Assembly (NCBI GenBank): GCA_026874595.1
Contig: CM049311.1
Coordinates: 33,933,676 to 33,997,675, forward strand
DNA: 64,000 bases
Reading direction: 5' to 3'
Source: Sipunculus nudus
Lineage: Eukaryota; Annelida; Sipuncula; Golfingiida; Sipunculidae
Position numbers and translations under genes: made by a program
The notes under the pieces: model-generated
Told to the model about the DNA's origin: nothing
The model's input: only the letters and a program-made list of their open reading frames with translations
Databases searched by the model: none
Part shown: positions 45,923-59,501 of the stretch, one piece after another
Layout: each line of letters opens with the position of its first letter
Numbering within the stretch: position 1 is the first letter of the stretch

Positions 45923-48289
45923 ATGTCAGCTAACAGACTGTCGTGTGTTCTGCTGGTGATACTGACTGCCTGCCCTGCCGGCGGTTGGCTGTGGGGCTGT
46001 GCTGTTGTTCATTGCCTATGGAGTGACTGGGGAAGTTGGGGACGATGCTCGCAAGACTGTGGACATGCAGGCGTTGCTTACAGACATCGTCACGTGATCA
46101 GAGCAGCCAGCTGTGGCGGACGACTATGTTCCGGCAGTCATACTGACGCAAAGTGAGTAAAATTGTTAAAAGTGAAATAAGTTACAAAGCATAGATTTTA
46201 AATAACATAGAATTATTCAAATGCAAACGTTGGTTGAATGATGGTAGTACTTGTTACCAAAACTATGATTACAGATGTCGATCCTCTGCTAAGTAATGCC
46301 ATTATGCAGCGGGACGTCAGTTAGAAGAGACAACAGAGTACAAAATAAGATTCTGTGTGTCATTCACTATTATTATGTTAGTATGAAGGTTTTAATTATT
46401 TGATTTCCTTCATAACATAGACAGTCAGTAGCTCATGTGCGTGGCTGACAATGTCCCAAGATGTGCATGGTAATAAGAAGTCTTTATTGAATATATACAG
46501 TCTCTGCTAATCCCAAGGCGGCCCGTCTCACCTCGAAAAGCGCACAACATAAAGTTGTTGGCACTGCGCAGAATATGACTCGTAAGAGTACGAATCTACT
46601 GTTTAGGGATTGTGGGCGTCACGATCTGACCCCCACAATGCACTGCGGCTCCTACATACACAGATGACGTTGATATAAATATTAATTGCATTGAAGTTGT
46701 TAATGAAGTCCTTTTAAGTACGTTGGATAAGACCTGTTTCCAGGGATATTACATAAACACGGTTTTTTTTTGTGGTAAGGCCGGAACAAGATATATTATG
46801 CAAGCATACGCAAGCATGTGGACAGAAGGTATTTCCTTGAAATATAACAAATATTTATTTCAAAGTTTGAAAATTGAGATAAATAGTCCCGGCCGTTCCT
46901 CTGTATCTATCAGGAAGAGATTTGTTGGAGTGGAAACGACCTCTGGCGAAAGAGGAAAGCTTTGTTCAACATACATGACATATATTCATTAAAGGTCCAA
47001 AAAAATCATTAAATGATTTCACAATTTCGTTGCAATGAGTATTTCTGATGAGGTGACAGAAATATTGTACCTCTAAATTTAGAGCCTGTTATAACTATCT
47101 AAATGACGTCACATAATCTAAATGGTAAGGTTTTGCGAAAGCAAATTAATTTGGCTTCCATTCCATTTTGGGAAATAAAACAGTGTTTACATATTCATGG
47201 ACTATCGTGAATTATCGTATCCTTCAATTATCTTAACAAAGAAAACATATATTACCGTGACATTATTTCCGTGTACACAGAATAATGATAGGTGATACCA
47301 AATGATTAGGTATTAATGCTTTATCTTGTAGGCCGCAATATTCTGCTGATTAAATTTCGAATATCAAATGACCAATTCAGATAATATGTCTACTGAGTGT
47401 GAATCGATTCCTCTTTCTATTTCCAGTACACATCTTAAATATTTAAATTTCGTTCATAAGAGACAATATTGTTTGGCCTAGCCGGATAACTATATATTTT
47501 CTTACTGTTCGTTAATAGTAAAATAATGAACAGAAATATCCGTATTTTATAATTATCGGCCAGAAGCGAGGGGTGAGAAGACGGGAGCAGGTTCATATAT
47601 TGATCTAAATATTTATTCTACGTTGTATTGATAATGTTTTCTTCATGCAAGCAGTGGGCCGTGGGAAGGGTTTACCATAGGAACACCATTAAAACATGCA
47701 GAACTAAAAAACTTAATGTAGCGCAATATATGTCCCATGGTCCTTAGTGAAGCGCAATGTATATCCAAAGACCATATTTAATGTTTATTTATGCTGTTTG
47801 CACGCAGTTCACTTGCCCGTATCCAGACTGATCTGTCTCAGGTCTCTACATAGCGCCACCTATATGCCCTTACTGAATCAAATAGGCCCCTGCCTTTGTT
47901 TATACCAACAAACAAATCAATATTTTATTTTTGGCCTTGTATAGTTTAAATATTTTAAGTAGTAATAGCAGATTTCTTTTACTAATATCGGGTAATAATA
48001 GTGTCTAGGTAGTTAATATTTCATTATACATATCAAAACACTGTTTTTTTTTTTAAGTCTATTAATGCAGACTGAAGCACAAAGACTTATTTCTTTTATT
48101 TTTTATTAATTCATAGTCCAAATATGTGACATGTTTCACCATAGATGCTAAGTGTTCCTATTTTTCCTTGAATTAAAAAAAAAATATGCCGATGTTTTTT
48201 ATATATGGATTGGAAACATACATATACTTATATATAGTCTACTCCCGTTTATTCGCCGATTAACATATAAATTTTATACTTCTTAATAT

Positions 48290-48331
<42 letters not shown>

Positions 48332-50259
48332 TATATATATATATATAGATATATATATAATAATTTATCCTGTGTAATAAGACCACCCAAGGGACTGGAC
48401 AAAAATGGTCTTTATTCACACGTAGTTTTATTAGATAGGTCAGTTATAACCCATGTGAATGCTGTTGGTCAACTCAAGGCCGGTCTTAATAGACAGGTCA
48501 TATTTAAGCATTATTAGATAGGTGGTGTTTCAGACATGTTCCACTGTATAAATACAGGGCTTGCAGCCGCGTGTGTCACAACGGCGGTACATTAACAGCA
48601 AGCGGTTGCAGTTGTCCGTCCCCTTACCATGGTGCTTGCTGCCAGGACTGTCACAAGCAGGACTGCACGTGGGGGTCCTGGGGTCGTTGGGGACAGTGCA
48701 GCCAGCCGTGTGGATCAGGCGGAACCCGGACCAGAACCAGACAGGTGGTGACGAAACGACAGTGCGGGGGAGCCGCGTGTCACCATGGAGACCGGGAACA
48801 CAAGGGGTGCAACGACTTCTGTGATAATGGCGGCACGCCTCTGTACTACGGCTGTCGGTGTCGGCCGGGCTTCTACGGAATATGCTGTACTTACTCTAAT
48901 GCTCTCACAGGTAAACCATTTGAATATATATTTGGTACCGGTATATCCATTTTTGGTGGTGATCTCTTTTATGGAGCACCTCAATATATGAACGCATGAA
49001 CATGAGCTGAATAAAATCATATAAATTTTAGTGATCAGTTACACAATATATCTGCATAAAATTAGAAGGTTGTATGAGGTCAGAACCCAGGGACAAAAAC
49101 CTGCCATCCTCTTCCATAGTGATTCATGTTGGGTCACTAATAACTGCATATACGCGGCGTTTATGTATCCAGGATCGCACAGCGTAGCACAGGGCGAGAG
49201 CACGGGAGCTAGGGCTATAGCAAAGTCAGTTTCTAATTTTGGGGGGGAAATTTGATATCAACATTTTGCAAGATTTTTACTACAAAGCGCCAATTAGTTT
49301 CATCCGCTAAACTGTAACTAATCCAAGTAATAAATGTATATAAATAGTCCTAGATAAACTTAGCTAAGGTAAACTTATTCTAGACGTAACCTTTTTAGAG
49401 ACCATTTCAGCGAAGCTAACGGATGAAAAATCACCTGCCCATACGTGCACAACCTGTGCAAATGGTGGCACCCGCCGCGTCCATGGATGTCAGTGTACCC
49501 CGGATTACTATGGAAACTGCTGTGATCACCCGGTGTTTGGCGGTTAGTGTATGTTTTCTATAATTAGTAAATTAAAATATGCGACTTTCATTTCATAGGA
49601 GAAATAACCATGTTAATTTAAATTATACAATGAAAATGTACAATATAATTCTAATAATATTGCCTTCTTTCGCTGATCGTCCACTTATAGCTTTCATAAT
49701 CCATTACCAAACTTATCTCACTCGCATTTACCTGTACTTGGGAGAATATAGAACGTTTCACCTGTCAATCATGGAAATTAGATTTTCAAGTCTGTTGAGC
49801 GCGCGATGTTATATGCTTAACGTGATGAAAGTATCAGCCATGCGTGATGTAAATTTTACGGTTGAATGTTTTCGAATGGGCGGAAAACAATCGCTGCATG
49901 TGAATTAGCAATTCCAAATAAATTTATGAACACAACAATCTAGCCTAGTCGGTAAGTTTTTGGTGTAGCTGTATGCCAATATTTAGGACAGGTAGAGCCA
50001 TCTCGCGGCAAGGTTTACAACCAATTAATAAATATGAAACAATTTAACAGTACTCACATGCAAAGTATTTGAAAGCAGAACTTTACAACCAATTATTGTG
50101 CCGTCATATTCTTCCAGCTTTTGGTATGACTATGAGCCATCGCAAAGTTCCTGACTCAGTTATGTATACTCAGGCATTGAATTACTTTTTTTTATCTTTA
50201 CATGTCAGAGTGGCATACATTATTAAAATGGCCTCCTAGGTCTATAATTATATATATAT

Positions 50260-50328
<69 letters not shown>

Positions 50329-50583
50329 TCTACTCAGAGAGAATGCTTTCACTTTGCTCGCATACATCGTTTGCTACAGCTACTGCTGGCCTCTGTCCGA
50401 CTCGAAGAAGAAGTCATAATATAAAAGATTATAGGTTTTGTCCATTATACATCAATATTTTATAACGAAACATCCCTTATACGGGATGTTTCGTTTTTTT
50501 TTTTTTTTTTTTTGTTTTTTTTTTGCAGTTGGGCTGTGACATATCCATCTTTGATGTGTGTGTATATATAATTATATATATAT

Positions 50584-50631
<48 letters not shown>

Positions 50632-50781
50632 CATATTAAGTGAATCTTGTGTCATAACACCATCCAAGGGAACGGCCAAAAGTGATATTAATTCTCGGTG
50701 GTCTTATTAGACAGGTCAGCTATACCCAGTGTGAATGCTTTCGGTTCACTCTAGGGTGGTCATTCAGACAGGTTGCACTAT

Positions 50782-50831
<50 letters not shown>

Positions 50832-51175
50832 ATATATATATATATATATATCTGTGTGTGTTTATTTGATTATTTATTACAGGGGAAAGTGGCAGACCGA
50901 CGACTGTTGCGAATCCAGGTTTGTTTATTGGAGGTTCCTTTCTGATGTTGGGTTTTGTGGCTGGACTTTCTGCTTTGGGCTGCTATTGTTCAAACCGAGT
51001 TGCGAAGAGTTCAAGGGTTTCCTTGGAAATGACCGAAGACAGATCGCGTCGTTACGAAACGAGATTTCCTCAGATCAATGAAACACAAGACATATGGTCC
51101 ATGGATCGTAAAATGCCATTACCGAGCTCCAACTTTGGCCAAGGATCGCTTAACGCCTCCGTCAGCCACTTTTAA
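45923..51175 (+). CDS. TSP1/EGF-like single-pass membrane protein (four exons)
   Basis: Exons: 45923-46152, 48558-48910, 49411-49542, 50883-51175, with junction phases 2, 1 and 1. The total is 1,008 nt (335 aa). Exon 1 has a signal peptide (RLSCVLLVILTACPAGG) and TSP1-1 (WSDWGSWGRCSQDCG). Exon 2 has a short EGF-like motif (CHNGGT, then YHGACC), TSP1-2 (WGSWGRWGQCSQPCGSGGTR) and a second such motif. Exon 3 has a third motif (CANGGT, then YYGNCC). Exon 4 has a TM helix (residues 251-274, FIGGSFLMLGFVAGLSALGC) and a 61-residue tail with SRRYETRFPQ. TSP1 domains bind glycans or matrix; adhesion or recognition at the cell surface is inferred. An in-frame ATG at 45,818 would add 35 residues; I prefer 45,923 because the signal peptide follows it directly. 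Confidence 0.82.
48360..48550. repeat. Dispersed repeat before exon 2 of the TSP1 gene (second copy 50,630-50,785)
   Basis: Both copies share the ccaaggga phrase, ttattagayaggtcag and gtgaatgct, and both come just after a (TA)n tract. One ends directly before exon 2, the other precedes the TA tract before exon 4. The motif agacaggt recurs inside each. Confidence 0.65.
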
Positions 51176-54100
51176 TAGTAACCGGATGCTGAACTGATGC
51201 TCACAAAGCGTACACATCCATATGTATATAATGCGGATAGACCTGCCTGGTCATTAGTAATTATATTTGTTATTTAAATACTTCATATTCGCGAGGCTGA
51301 AATTTCGCGATTTCTTCATTTTTTTAAGATTTGCGAGGGTTTCATTTTCGCGATGGCACCAGAATCTATGAAATCGAAGTACATTTCCGTTGTAGTCATG
51401 TCTTATGACCTGTATCCTGTTTTGACAATTTTTATTACGTGTTTGTATGAGAAAGTTGCTATACCATCCACAGATTATGTTGTTGATAAACAAATCATCT
51501 TTTCAGAGGTATGATAACTTATCAATTTGTGCATATGCATCATACCCTATTGTTCATCGTCGATAAAAGGGCTGCTTATTCCCAAGGGTTTCATATTCGC
51601 GATTATATCCCATTCGCGAATATATCGAAAAGAAAACCCTTGGTAGAGGTAACCGACACAATAACATAAAGATTTGCCGCCAGATGGCAGAACCTACGTT
51701 CATTTCAAACGTATTTTACCATAAAGTGACTGTAAAACGCGCAAACTGGGTTAGTTTACAATTTGATGAACAGTAAATATTTTTGTTTTGGAAGTGATAC
51801 ATAGCACTGATTCGATATTTGTATCCATTTCCTCAAAATAAATACATAAGAACACTGTTCATTATTTGTTCACATCATACTCATGCTTACATGTTTATTG
51901 ATCTGTTCCTCTAATCCAACTCTAAAAGTATGTTACTTTTTCTCCAATTTTGTGCGTAAGTTGTACTTATCCGCTAATGATTCTTGTTCTATTTCTTGAC
52001 TTACTATACATGACCACCAGTATTCTGGTGATGTTTCCATATTTAGTGAATATTTTCTATCTTTTCAATGACTTGGTGAAGATAACCGTCAATTTAAAAG
52101 CTAGCTTAACTAAGTGCAAGAATTTCATTCCGGTTTCGGACAACGTGACAAGGCAGAGACAGGTTCGATCTACCGTTCCTGCGCTCTACCCCTGGACGCA
52201 GAAGCTGGTACATGAAATTAGGTTTGTCATAGAATAGATATGAGCTTACTAAGGTCACACAGCAAAAAAAAATTAATATGCGGACTCTAGGAACAAGTTC
52301 ACAGACCAAGCGGGAGAGACAAATCTGTGAGAAGCATTTAAAGTATTCCCAAATTGATTAAAATAGTACGTATAAATTAGACAAATTTAAATGACCAATA
52401 AATAAAAACTTTATTTGGTACAGACTGAGAGACTTTAATTATTGAGCAATAACTTAAGTTAAACCATGACACATAATTAGGTACCAACATGACCCTAAAA
52501 GAAACAAAAATACACGAAGACAAAATAACTGCCAGTAACAGAGTTTATAAGAACATCTTATTAAGTATGCACGTATTATATTATGAATTTCTCTGCTTGA
52601 ACTTTCTCTTTATGACCATGTTATCTTGCCTTAAGAGGAATGAGAATAACCACATTCAAAACCAAACACAATGGAACTATAATACATATTTATGACATAC
52701 CGATCCCTAAAGGTGTTGGAGTGGAGGCGAGCTTCCATCATAACACCACAAATTGCCAATTGGGGATGCAAGAATCGGCTGCAAGTATCTCATTAGATCA
52801 AAATCGTGGTGATCGTGCCATGCAAAAATTTTAAACCTCCTTAATCATTTGCCACGTTCATGCCTGTTTTTAAGGCATCGTTAGAGCGTACTAGTTAGGT
52901 GAAGTAGAACCATGGCAGAGTAACAGAGCGTGTTGAGAGTATGGAAGAACGTGAAAGAGTATGAGAGAACCAAATGGAGTGTTGCGGGCTAATCGTAATA
53001 CAGCGTAGTAAAATATCTCTGTTTCCTCTGTGGAGTGACTGTACAAACTGATGAAATGCAAAGTCTACTTCCTTTTTATACCGATCTTGTCTCAATCGTG
53101 CTTAATCGCCCTCCGATAGCTGAACAGAAAACAACAAAAGGTAATAGAACTTCCCGAACGTAAGGGAACGTAAGCAAGTGTAATAGATCGTAGATCCATT
53201 TCATGATGATCGTAAAAGATCGCAACGGATCGTCATAGAATCGTAACAGATTTTCATAGAATGGGAAGGGATCGGTTATCCAATCGTGGTCGATCTTGTC
53301 CAGGATTCTAAGAAGATGTGTTATATCGTATTAAAGACTGGAAAAATTTAAACACTAAGTTCCACGATCATGAAGATCTACAACGATCCTTGGTTCACAT
53401 GGGATCAACATATTCGTGGCCTAGTGTAAACGCAGCTGAAAGAATGGTTACAACGATATCGATGCAATACAGTGATAGCCGTTGCAGTGTATTTGCCCGT
53501 ATTACTTGTGTCACCACTCAGCAGACCTCCACCTACAATTAACATGCCTACTGACCGATGTATTCACGGCAGTATATAATTGATTGTACCAAAATCTTTG
53601 AGTTTAAAACAATGAAGGTTCAAAACTATGTTAAAATTCAATATTGACTTAGGAATTATATTTGTGTTATAAATCCTATGTTTAAGGCAAAGATGGCTTC
53701 ACTGGTTTATATACACATTAATCTGCCACAATAGCTATTGGTCAATTTGAATAAAATGGACAATTGCATGCAATGAATTCATATTATATAATTTATGATA
53801 TAAAATAATATTAAAAGTTGGAATCATTTAATATTCAAACTTTGTCCACTGCCATCCATGAGCCCAACATTAATTCTTCCAATGTATAGTAACGAGGGGT
53901 GAGGCCATAACTGTAGTGATTGTGATTGTTTACGTGTGCATAATCCAAGGCCAACTGGCAAACTAAAATACGTTCGAACGCCTTGGTCGCTTCTGCCACC
54001 TACCAGTTATCATGAGAACTAACAAAGATAGCCGATTGCGGGCCCACTCGAAAATTCGAAATTGGTTTCGGTTCCGGGACACCTTTCACTTTATAATTGC

Positions 54101-55689
54101 GAAACCAACTCTGGCTTTGCAGAAATTGTAAATCTATCACCTTTTATTTTCTGCGAGACAAAGGTTTTGAAAAAAATAAGGTATTAGTCTTCAGTAAAGG
54201 TTAATTTTAAACCAGGTTTAGATATTTAATTATTCCTAATTTTATCAGAAATAGAACCAATGTCTATAAATATAATTATTTATATATTTCATTTCCAATA
54301 TATACATTACATTTCTTTGAATATCAGGGGGATGATTACATTGAACATCCCCCTTGCATGTATATATCCCCAATCCACCTGTATTGACGTCCCGGCCACG
54401 AATCGGCTGGTATCAATCAGTAAAGGCGGGAGGTCGAGGTAAATGCTTGAGTCGTTATAAGTTATTTACTATTCCGATGAAAGAGACATAATCAGGAACA
54501 ATATAATGCCTATTCGTTCACACTATCAGTTTAGTTTTGCTTTATATAAACGTTTAACAGCAAAACCATCCCGGCACACTGTCTCAGTACTTCCGATACG
54601 GCCAGCGCTGTTTTAGTGTTTTACACTTTGTTATGGTCGTGCGTTGTGAGTAAACACAATTCTCCAGTTTAAAGTTTACCATTACAAGGCCGCGCATCAG
54701 ATCCCATACAAGTATTATTTAAACTAGTCAATACATATACGTGGACCACCATGTCCTCTGATATATCTCTGCTTAATGGACATTATGGTCCATAGGCCGA
54801 ATGTAAAATTATTGAACTTGTCGCAAATGATGTGTACGATGGGTCTATTGGCCATAGCTGAAATAACACGAACGGAGCAATCCCGTGTATCCGGTCCAGA
54901 AAAAAAGCAAGACGCGCGCTGTTTAGCCGAGAACGTGTATTACATGGTATTGGCCAAGTCAGGGCATCTCCTGTTTGACAGGTTTTGTGGCTCGTGTTGT
55001 GCCTGGGCCATACACAGTAATTACACACAGTCCAACACGCTTGTGATCGCGCCCGGTCCACTGTTTTTAACACTCTTGTCAGGAGTAAGCCTACGGACGG
55101 TTTTAGGGCAATATTTTTGGTACCAATTTATTTCAAAGACCCATTTCTCGTGTTAATTCAACATGCTTAATAGGTGATTGTGCTCCTTTAAGGAATTTGT
55201 TTTAATAAACAAGATCTCCTTCCAAAGGTAAAGAATCCTTTTGAAAATGTACACTCATGTTGCCAGTGCACGGTATTTTCCGGTGTTAAACATATAATTT
55301 TCCTTTACCTAGTTTTGATCCGTCCTAAGGGTAGGTTTCAGCGTCAACGGCACGTTCAGTATGTTACCAGGACCTATCTTAAGCTGTGCCTTTTGTAAGC
55401 CAGGCATGAAATTTAGCAGTGAATCCATCAGAATTGCCTTAAATCTTATAAAATACAAAATACTAAGCAATTGATCACCAATGCAATACTGCTACTCTTA
55501 CCGTATAAAAAGGAAGAAAACTTTAAGGGGGTCTATAAAAACAGCCTCTGCTGCTTATTAACTTCCATTTTATTTATAGCTAGAGCTCTTGATTCCCCAG
55601 GTGAACGTCTTATTTAGGCGACGTAACGGTACCATATCGATTTAATAAATGATTTCATGCTAAGTATAAGTTATTCTATTTATTCCATT
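51176..55689. other. Region between the TSP1 gene and the SINE/LINE: no supported gene
   Basis: It contains the 3' UTR, cgcga-rich phrases (51,290-51,620) that look like a dispersed repeat, and a stretch with many gatcgta words (53,160-53,300). The longest frame (54,776-55,156, 126 codons) resembles nothing I know. Confidence 0.55.
51837..51842 (+). terminator. Candidate polyadenylation signal of the TSP1 gene
   Basis: AATAAA is found 660 nt after the stop codon. Its use is a guess. Confidence 0.25.
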
Positions 55690-55780
55690 TTAATCAGATT
55701 GAGCTTGGAAAGTCGGGGGGTAAAACGCTCGGCTCTCTCCTCTGGCGACCCGGGTTCGATCCCCGGCGTGGCTATGAGGG
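55690..55780 (+). repeat. tRNA-derived SINE head
   Basis: The stretch has a T-arm with box B (CCCGGGTTCGATCCCCGG) and a degraded D-arm region (gggggtaaaacgctcgg). It lacks a matching acceptor stem, so it is not a working tRNA. It probably is the 5' part of a SINE, with the LINE starting right after it. Confidence 0.6.
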
Positions 55781-56111
55781 TGGGTTGTAATTGGTTTAAA
55801 CAATATTTTTATTGCAAAACAAAGCAATGAGGATTGGAAAACAGGGCACAGCCCTATATCAATTCCTCTCCTCCATCAATATGTTATTAAATAATCCTCT
55901 GTATGAAACACATTTACATTGTTACATTATGCTGTTGATACATGGATTACGTAATATGGCATACAACTGACATAAATATGTTAATCTATATTTACACCTG
56001 AGCAATACAAGCAAAGACTAAACAAGATAAAATAAATTATTTACAATTGGAGAACAATACCTTATATAATTTATATAATTTACTAACCTCTAATATTTCC
56101 CAAATTCAAAT

Positions 56112-59100
56112 TTACTTAAAACGTTTAGTTGCCACTATAAACCGCTGTATATTATCAAAAAGTTCACAATTCTCTGTTACAGACAGATTATTGCTTCCAT
56201 GTAGTAAGATATATTCACTTCTGTACTGCATTGATACCTTCGTAAAGAGTTCTTCTCTCATATTCACATAAAGGGGGCAATACAAAAAATAGTGCTCAGG
56301 GGTCTCTACCGCGAGACCACAAGAGCAAAGCGGATTTTCTAAACAATGGTTTTTAAATAAATGCCCATTCAGGGAGCTGTGACCAAGACGCATTCTTGTA
56401 TGATGTATTTGTGCCTGTCGGTTACCCATGTACTGACTGTAATATTTGGGGGGCTTCTGCAAATTTCTTTCTAAATTTTTCCTGAAAATTGAGACGGATG
56501 GGCTGTTTCTTGTAATTGGATCTAACGTATTCCACAAACAAGTCGTTGATAAAAGGAAACTGTTTTGCCGTAAAGACGTACGAGCTGCTGGCGGACGCAG
56601 ATTATACTTGTTACGCAATTCATATCCATTGCTTCCAACCTCATCAGGTAATAAGTCGCACATATATGGTGGTGCCAACCCATTTACCATTTTATAGAAC
56701 AAAATAAGCTTTTTAATACTCCGTCTCTCACTTAGTAGTTGCCATCCTGTTTCTTTGTAAATTAAATTGTGACTGGTGCCCTTTATTGCACCAGTCACTA
56801 TTCTCGCGGCACTCAGTTGAACTGATTCAATTTGACGTACTAGAGCCTCATTGCACCCATCCCACAGTTCACAAGCATATTCTAAGACAGGCCTAATAAA
56901 AGAGAGATACAAAATTTCCAAAGCATTCCTATCTAGTCTATACATAAGTGATCTCATGACATCTATTCGCCTACTGGCTTTTTCGCAAATATAATTTATG
57001 TGATCTTTCCACGTGCAACGTTCGTTTAAAATAACACCCAAATGTTTATGATTCGACACCGATAGAAGCGGCTGTCCTAGCATTGATACAGGCGGTATTG
57101 TTACAGTTCTCCTGGTGAAAGTTAACATTTCTGTTTTTCGAGGATTAAATGTGACGAACCATTTCTCAGCCCATTTCTCAATAGATAACAAATCATTGGT
57201 TAGGCTCTTAGACATACTTTCCATGTTTCTCCCTACATTAAATATTGAAGCGTCATCCGCATACAGTCGGATGTTGGTGTTTACACATTCTACCATATCA
57301 TTGAAATATACTAAGAACAGCAGCGGGCCCAGTATTGAGCCCTGTGGGACGCCAGCTGGAACATGCATGCAGGATGAGGAATGACCATTTATCACTACTC
57401 TTTGCATTCTGTTATACAAATAATCAGAAAACCATTTAAGTAAATTACCTTGAACACCCATTTTACTTAGTTTAAATATAAGGCCCTCGTGCCATACCCT
57501 GTCGAATGCATTTGATGCGTCCAAAGATATAAATATAGTTTCATTTTCCGAATCAACGGCTCTGGTTATAATGTCATAAATCTCACATAGTTGATAAGTA
57601 CAAGAATCGCCCGGCCTGTATGCTGACTGGACTGATGTTAATCTGTTATTCCTTTGCATAAAGTTGAACACATACTTAAACACACATCGCTCAAATACTT
57701 TGCTTACACAATTAATTAATGAAACTGGTCTATAGTTACTCATATCCTGTTTACAACCCTTTTTATAAAGTGGTATAACATTGGAAAGTTTCCATTTACT
57801 TGGAAAGTTTGCGCTTTGGAGAGACCAATTGAATATTCGTGTTAAATTCTTAGTTATAGAACTTGCAGTCATCTTGAGCATGCGCTGTGTGATGCCGTCT
57901 GGTCCACAGGCCTTATTTACATCAAGACACATTAAAATATCAGAGACATCTTGTTCTGTAATGGTAATATTACATAACATTTCATCAGCATCATGGCTTT
58001 GTGATGAAAAAAGGCTTGTCGTCGGGTCAAGAGTTGATTTCTCAACAAAATATTGATTAAAGCATTCAGCTTTTTCAATGTCGTCAGCGACCACAACGTC
58101 ACCAACAACAAGTGGTGGTATTGTATTCAGAGTTGACGCCTGCCTTAAATGAGATTTTATCAGTTTCCACCAAACTTTTGAAGGAACAGAACCGGGAGAG
58201 TTAATTTTACCATCTAGATTACGATAATAATTATATTTCGCTAACCTTACTTGCTCAATGACCATATTGCGTGTTTGTCTAAACAGGGCCCAATGTTCTG
58301 ATTTATTTGTCCTTTTTGCCCTTGCGTGTAATCTATTTCTCTTTCTGATGTAGCGTCTCAGATTACTTGTGAACCATGGTTTGTCAGACGGTCTAATTGT
58401 TACATTTTTATTTGGAATGTTCCTACTGACAGCGTTTATAAAGTTATTTGTCCAGCTGTCTACTGCAATATTTATATCTTGCGTTTCGTCCACATTATAA
58501 TCAGCTAGTTCTGTGTTAAGGCCGTGTATGTCAGCATTGTCATACTTATAAATTTTCCTTACATAACTTCTGTCTTTTTTTATCTTTACGTTAAGTTTCA
58601 TACGTACAGGATGATGGTCACTGCAAAAAGGAGGAGACGTGCCTGCTTCAATCACCAGATCGGGGCACGTGGTTGCTATCATGTCTATACACGTAGCAGT
58701 ATATTCTGTTATCCTGGTGGGTTCCTTTATTAAATTAGTAAAACCGAATGCTGACAATATGCGTTTAAGAGGAACACTATAACTGGTATTTAACAAATCA
58801 ACATTAAAATCTCCTAAAATGATGATGCCCCCAATATTAGTCTCTTTAGCTAATTCAAGAGACGACTCTAGCCGATTCCAATAGTCAACCCTTTCATTTG
58901 GCGGCCTATAAAATACCCCTATTAAAAAATGTGCAGCACAGTGCAGTTCAACCCACACACATTCAACCCCGTTAACTTCTAGGTCTTGTCTTCGTTTTAT
59001 TGGCACCTAACAAGCCGCATAAATTGCCACACCACCTCCCCTGCTAGTTTCGCGATCGCATCGTAGCGGTTCTTGGAACCCATTCATTACTATTTGAGAG

Positions 59101-59501
59101 TTTGTTATGTTGCTGTTAAGCCAGGTTTCCGTCAGCGCAATTATGTCATAGTCACCTAATTCCACGGAAACATGGTCAACTTTGGATAAAAGGCTTCTTA
59201 CATTCACGTGAACCATTGACAGCGAACTCAGTGCACTGACCGTCCCAGTCGGTCCTGGATTGGGATGAATATCCCCTGCATTACACAATCTTACCCAAGA
59301 ATAATCATACAGACAATAAAAATGTACCTTGTGAACCTGTAAACTGGATACAGTGGTTATATAAGAGGTTACGTAAGCGCACAGGTTTAAGTTACTATGA
59401 ACACTATTTCTCTTGTGGGTTCGTTTGTTACCAGTTACGTTAATCTCTATTACGTGGAAAGTTGTATTCAGGTGTACAAGATACGTGAACCCACATAACA
59501 T
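56112..59501 (-). pseudogene. LINE ORF2: endonuclease and reverse transcriptase, one in-frame stop
   Basis: From the N-terminus: a 2A-like AGDIHPNPGP (59,250-59,276), the endonuclease start (SMVHVNVRSLLSKV, IIALTETWLN), an in-frame TAG at 59,007-59,009, then 964 open codons. Those hold the rest of the endonuclease (ILGDFNVDLLN, CSDHHPVRMKL), the RT domain (FISLDASNAFDRVWHEGL, PAGVPQGSILGPLLF, RLYADDASIF) and a C-terminal Cys/His segment (CSCGLAVETPEHYFLYCPLY). All catalytic motifs are present; only the stop within the endonuclease part breaks the frame. The two halves are in the same frame, so this is a point change, not an indel. Confidence 0.85.

Noticed and set aside
46275-46300. Alternative exon 2 of the TSP1 gene after gattacag
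   Set aside because: In the required phase it hits a stop codon after seven residues, while the acceptor at 48,557 continues the TSP1 fold with correct cysteines.
50202-50945. Open frames with Tyr-Ile repeats near 1.1, 4.0, 50.2 and 50.7 kb
   Set aside because: They are produced by (TA)n microsatellites.
54776-55156. 126-codon frame as a small gene
   Set aside because: No domain, no splice partners, and an equally long frame on the other strand; nothing supports it beyond its length.
55690-55775. Functional tRNA gene
   Set aside because: Only the T-arm is well formed; acceptor pairing and the D-arm box are not, so a SINE head is more likely.
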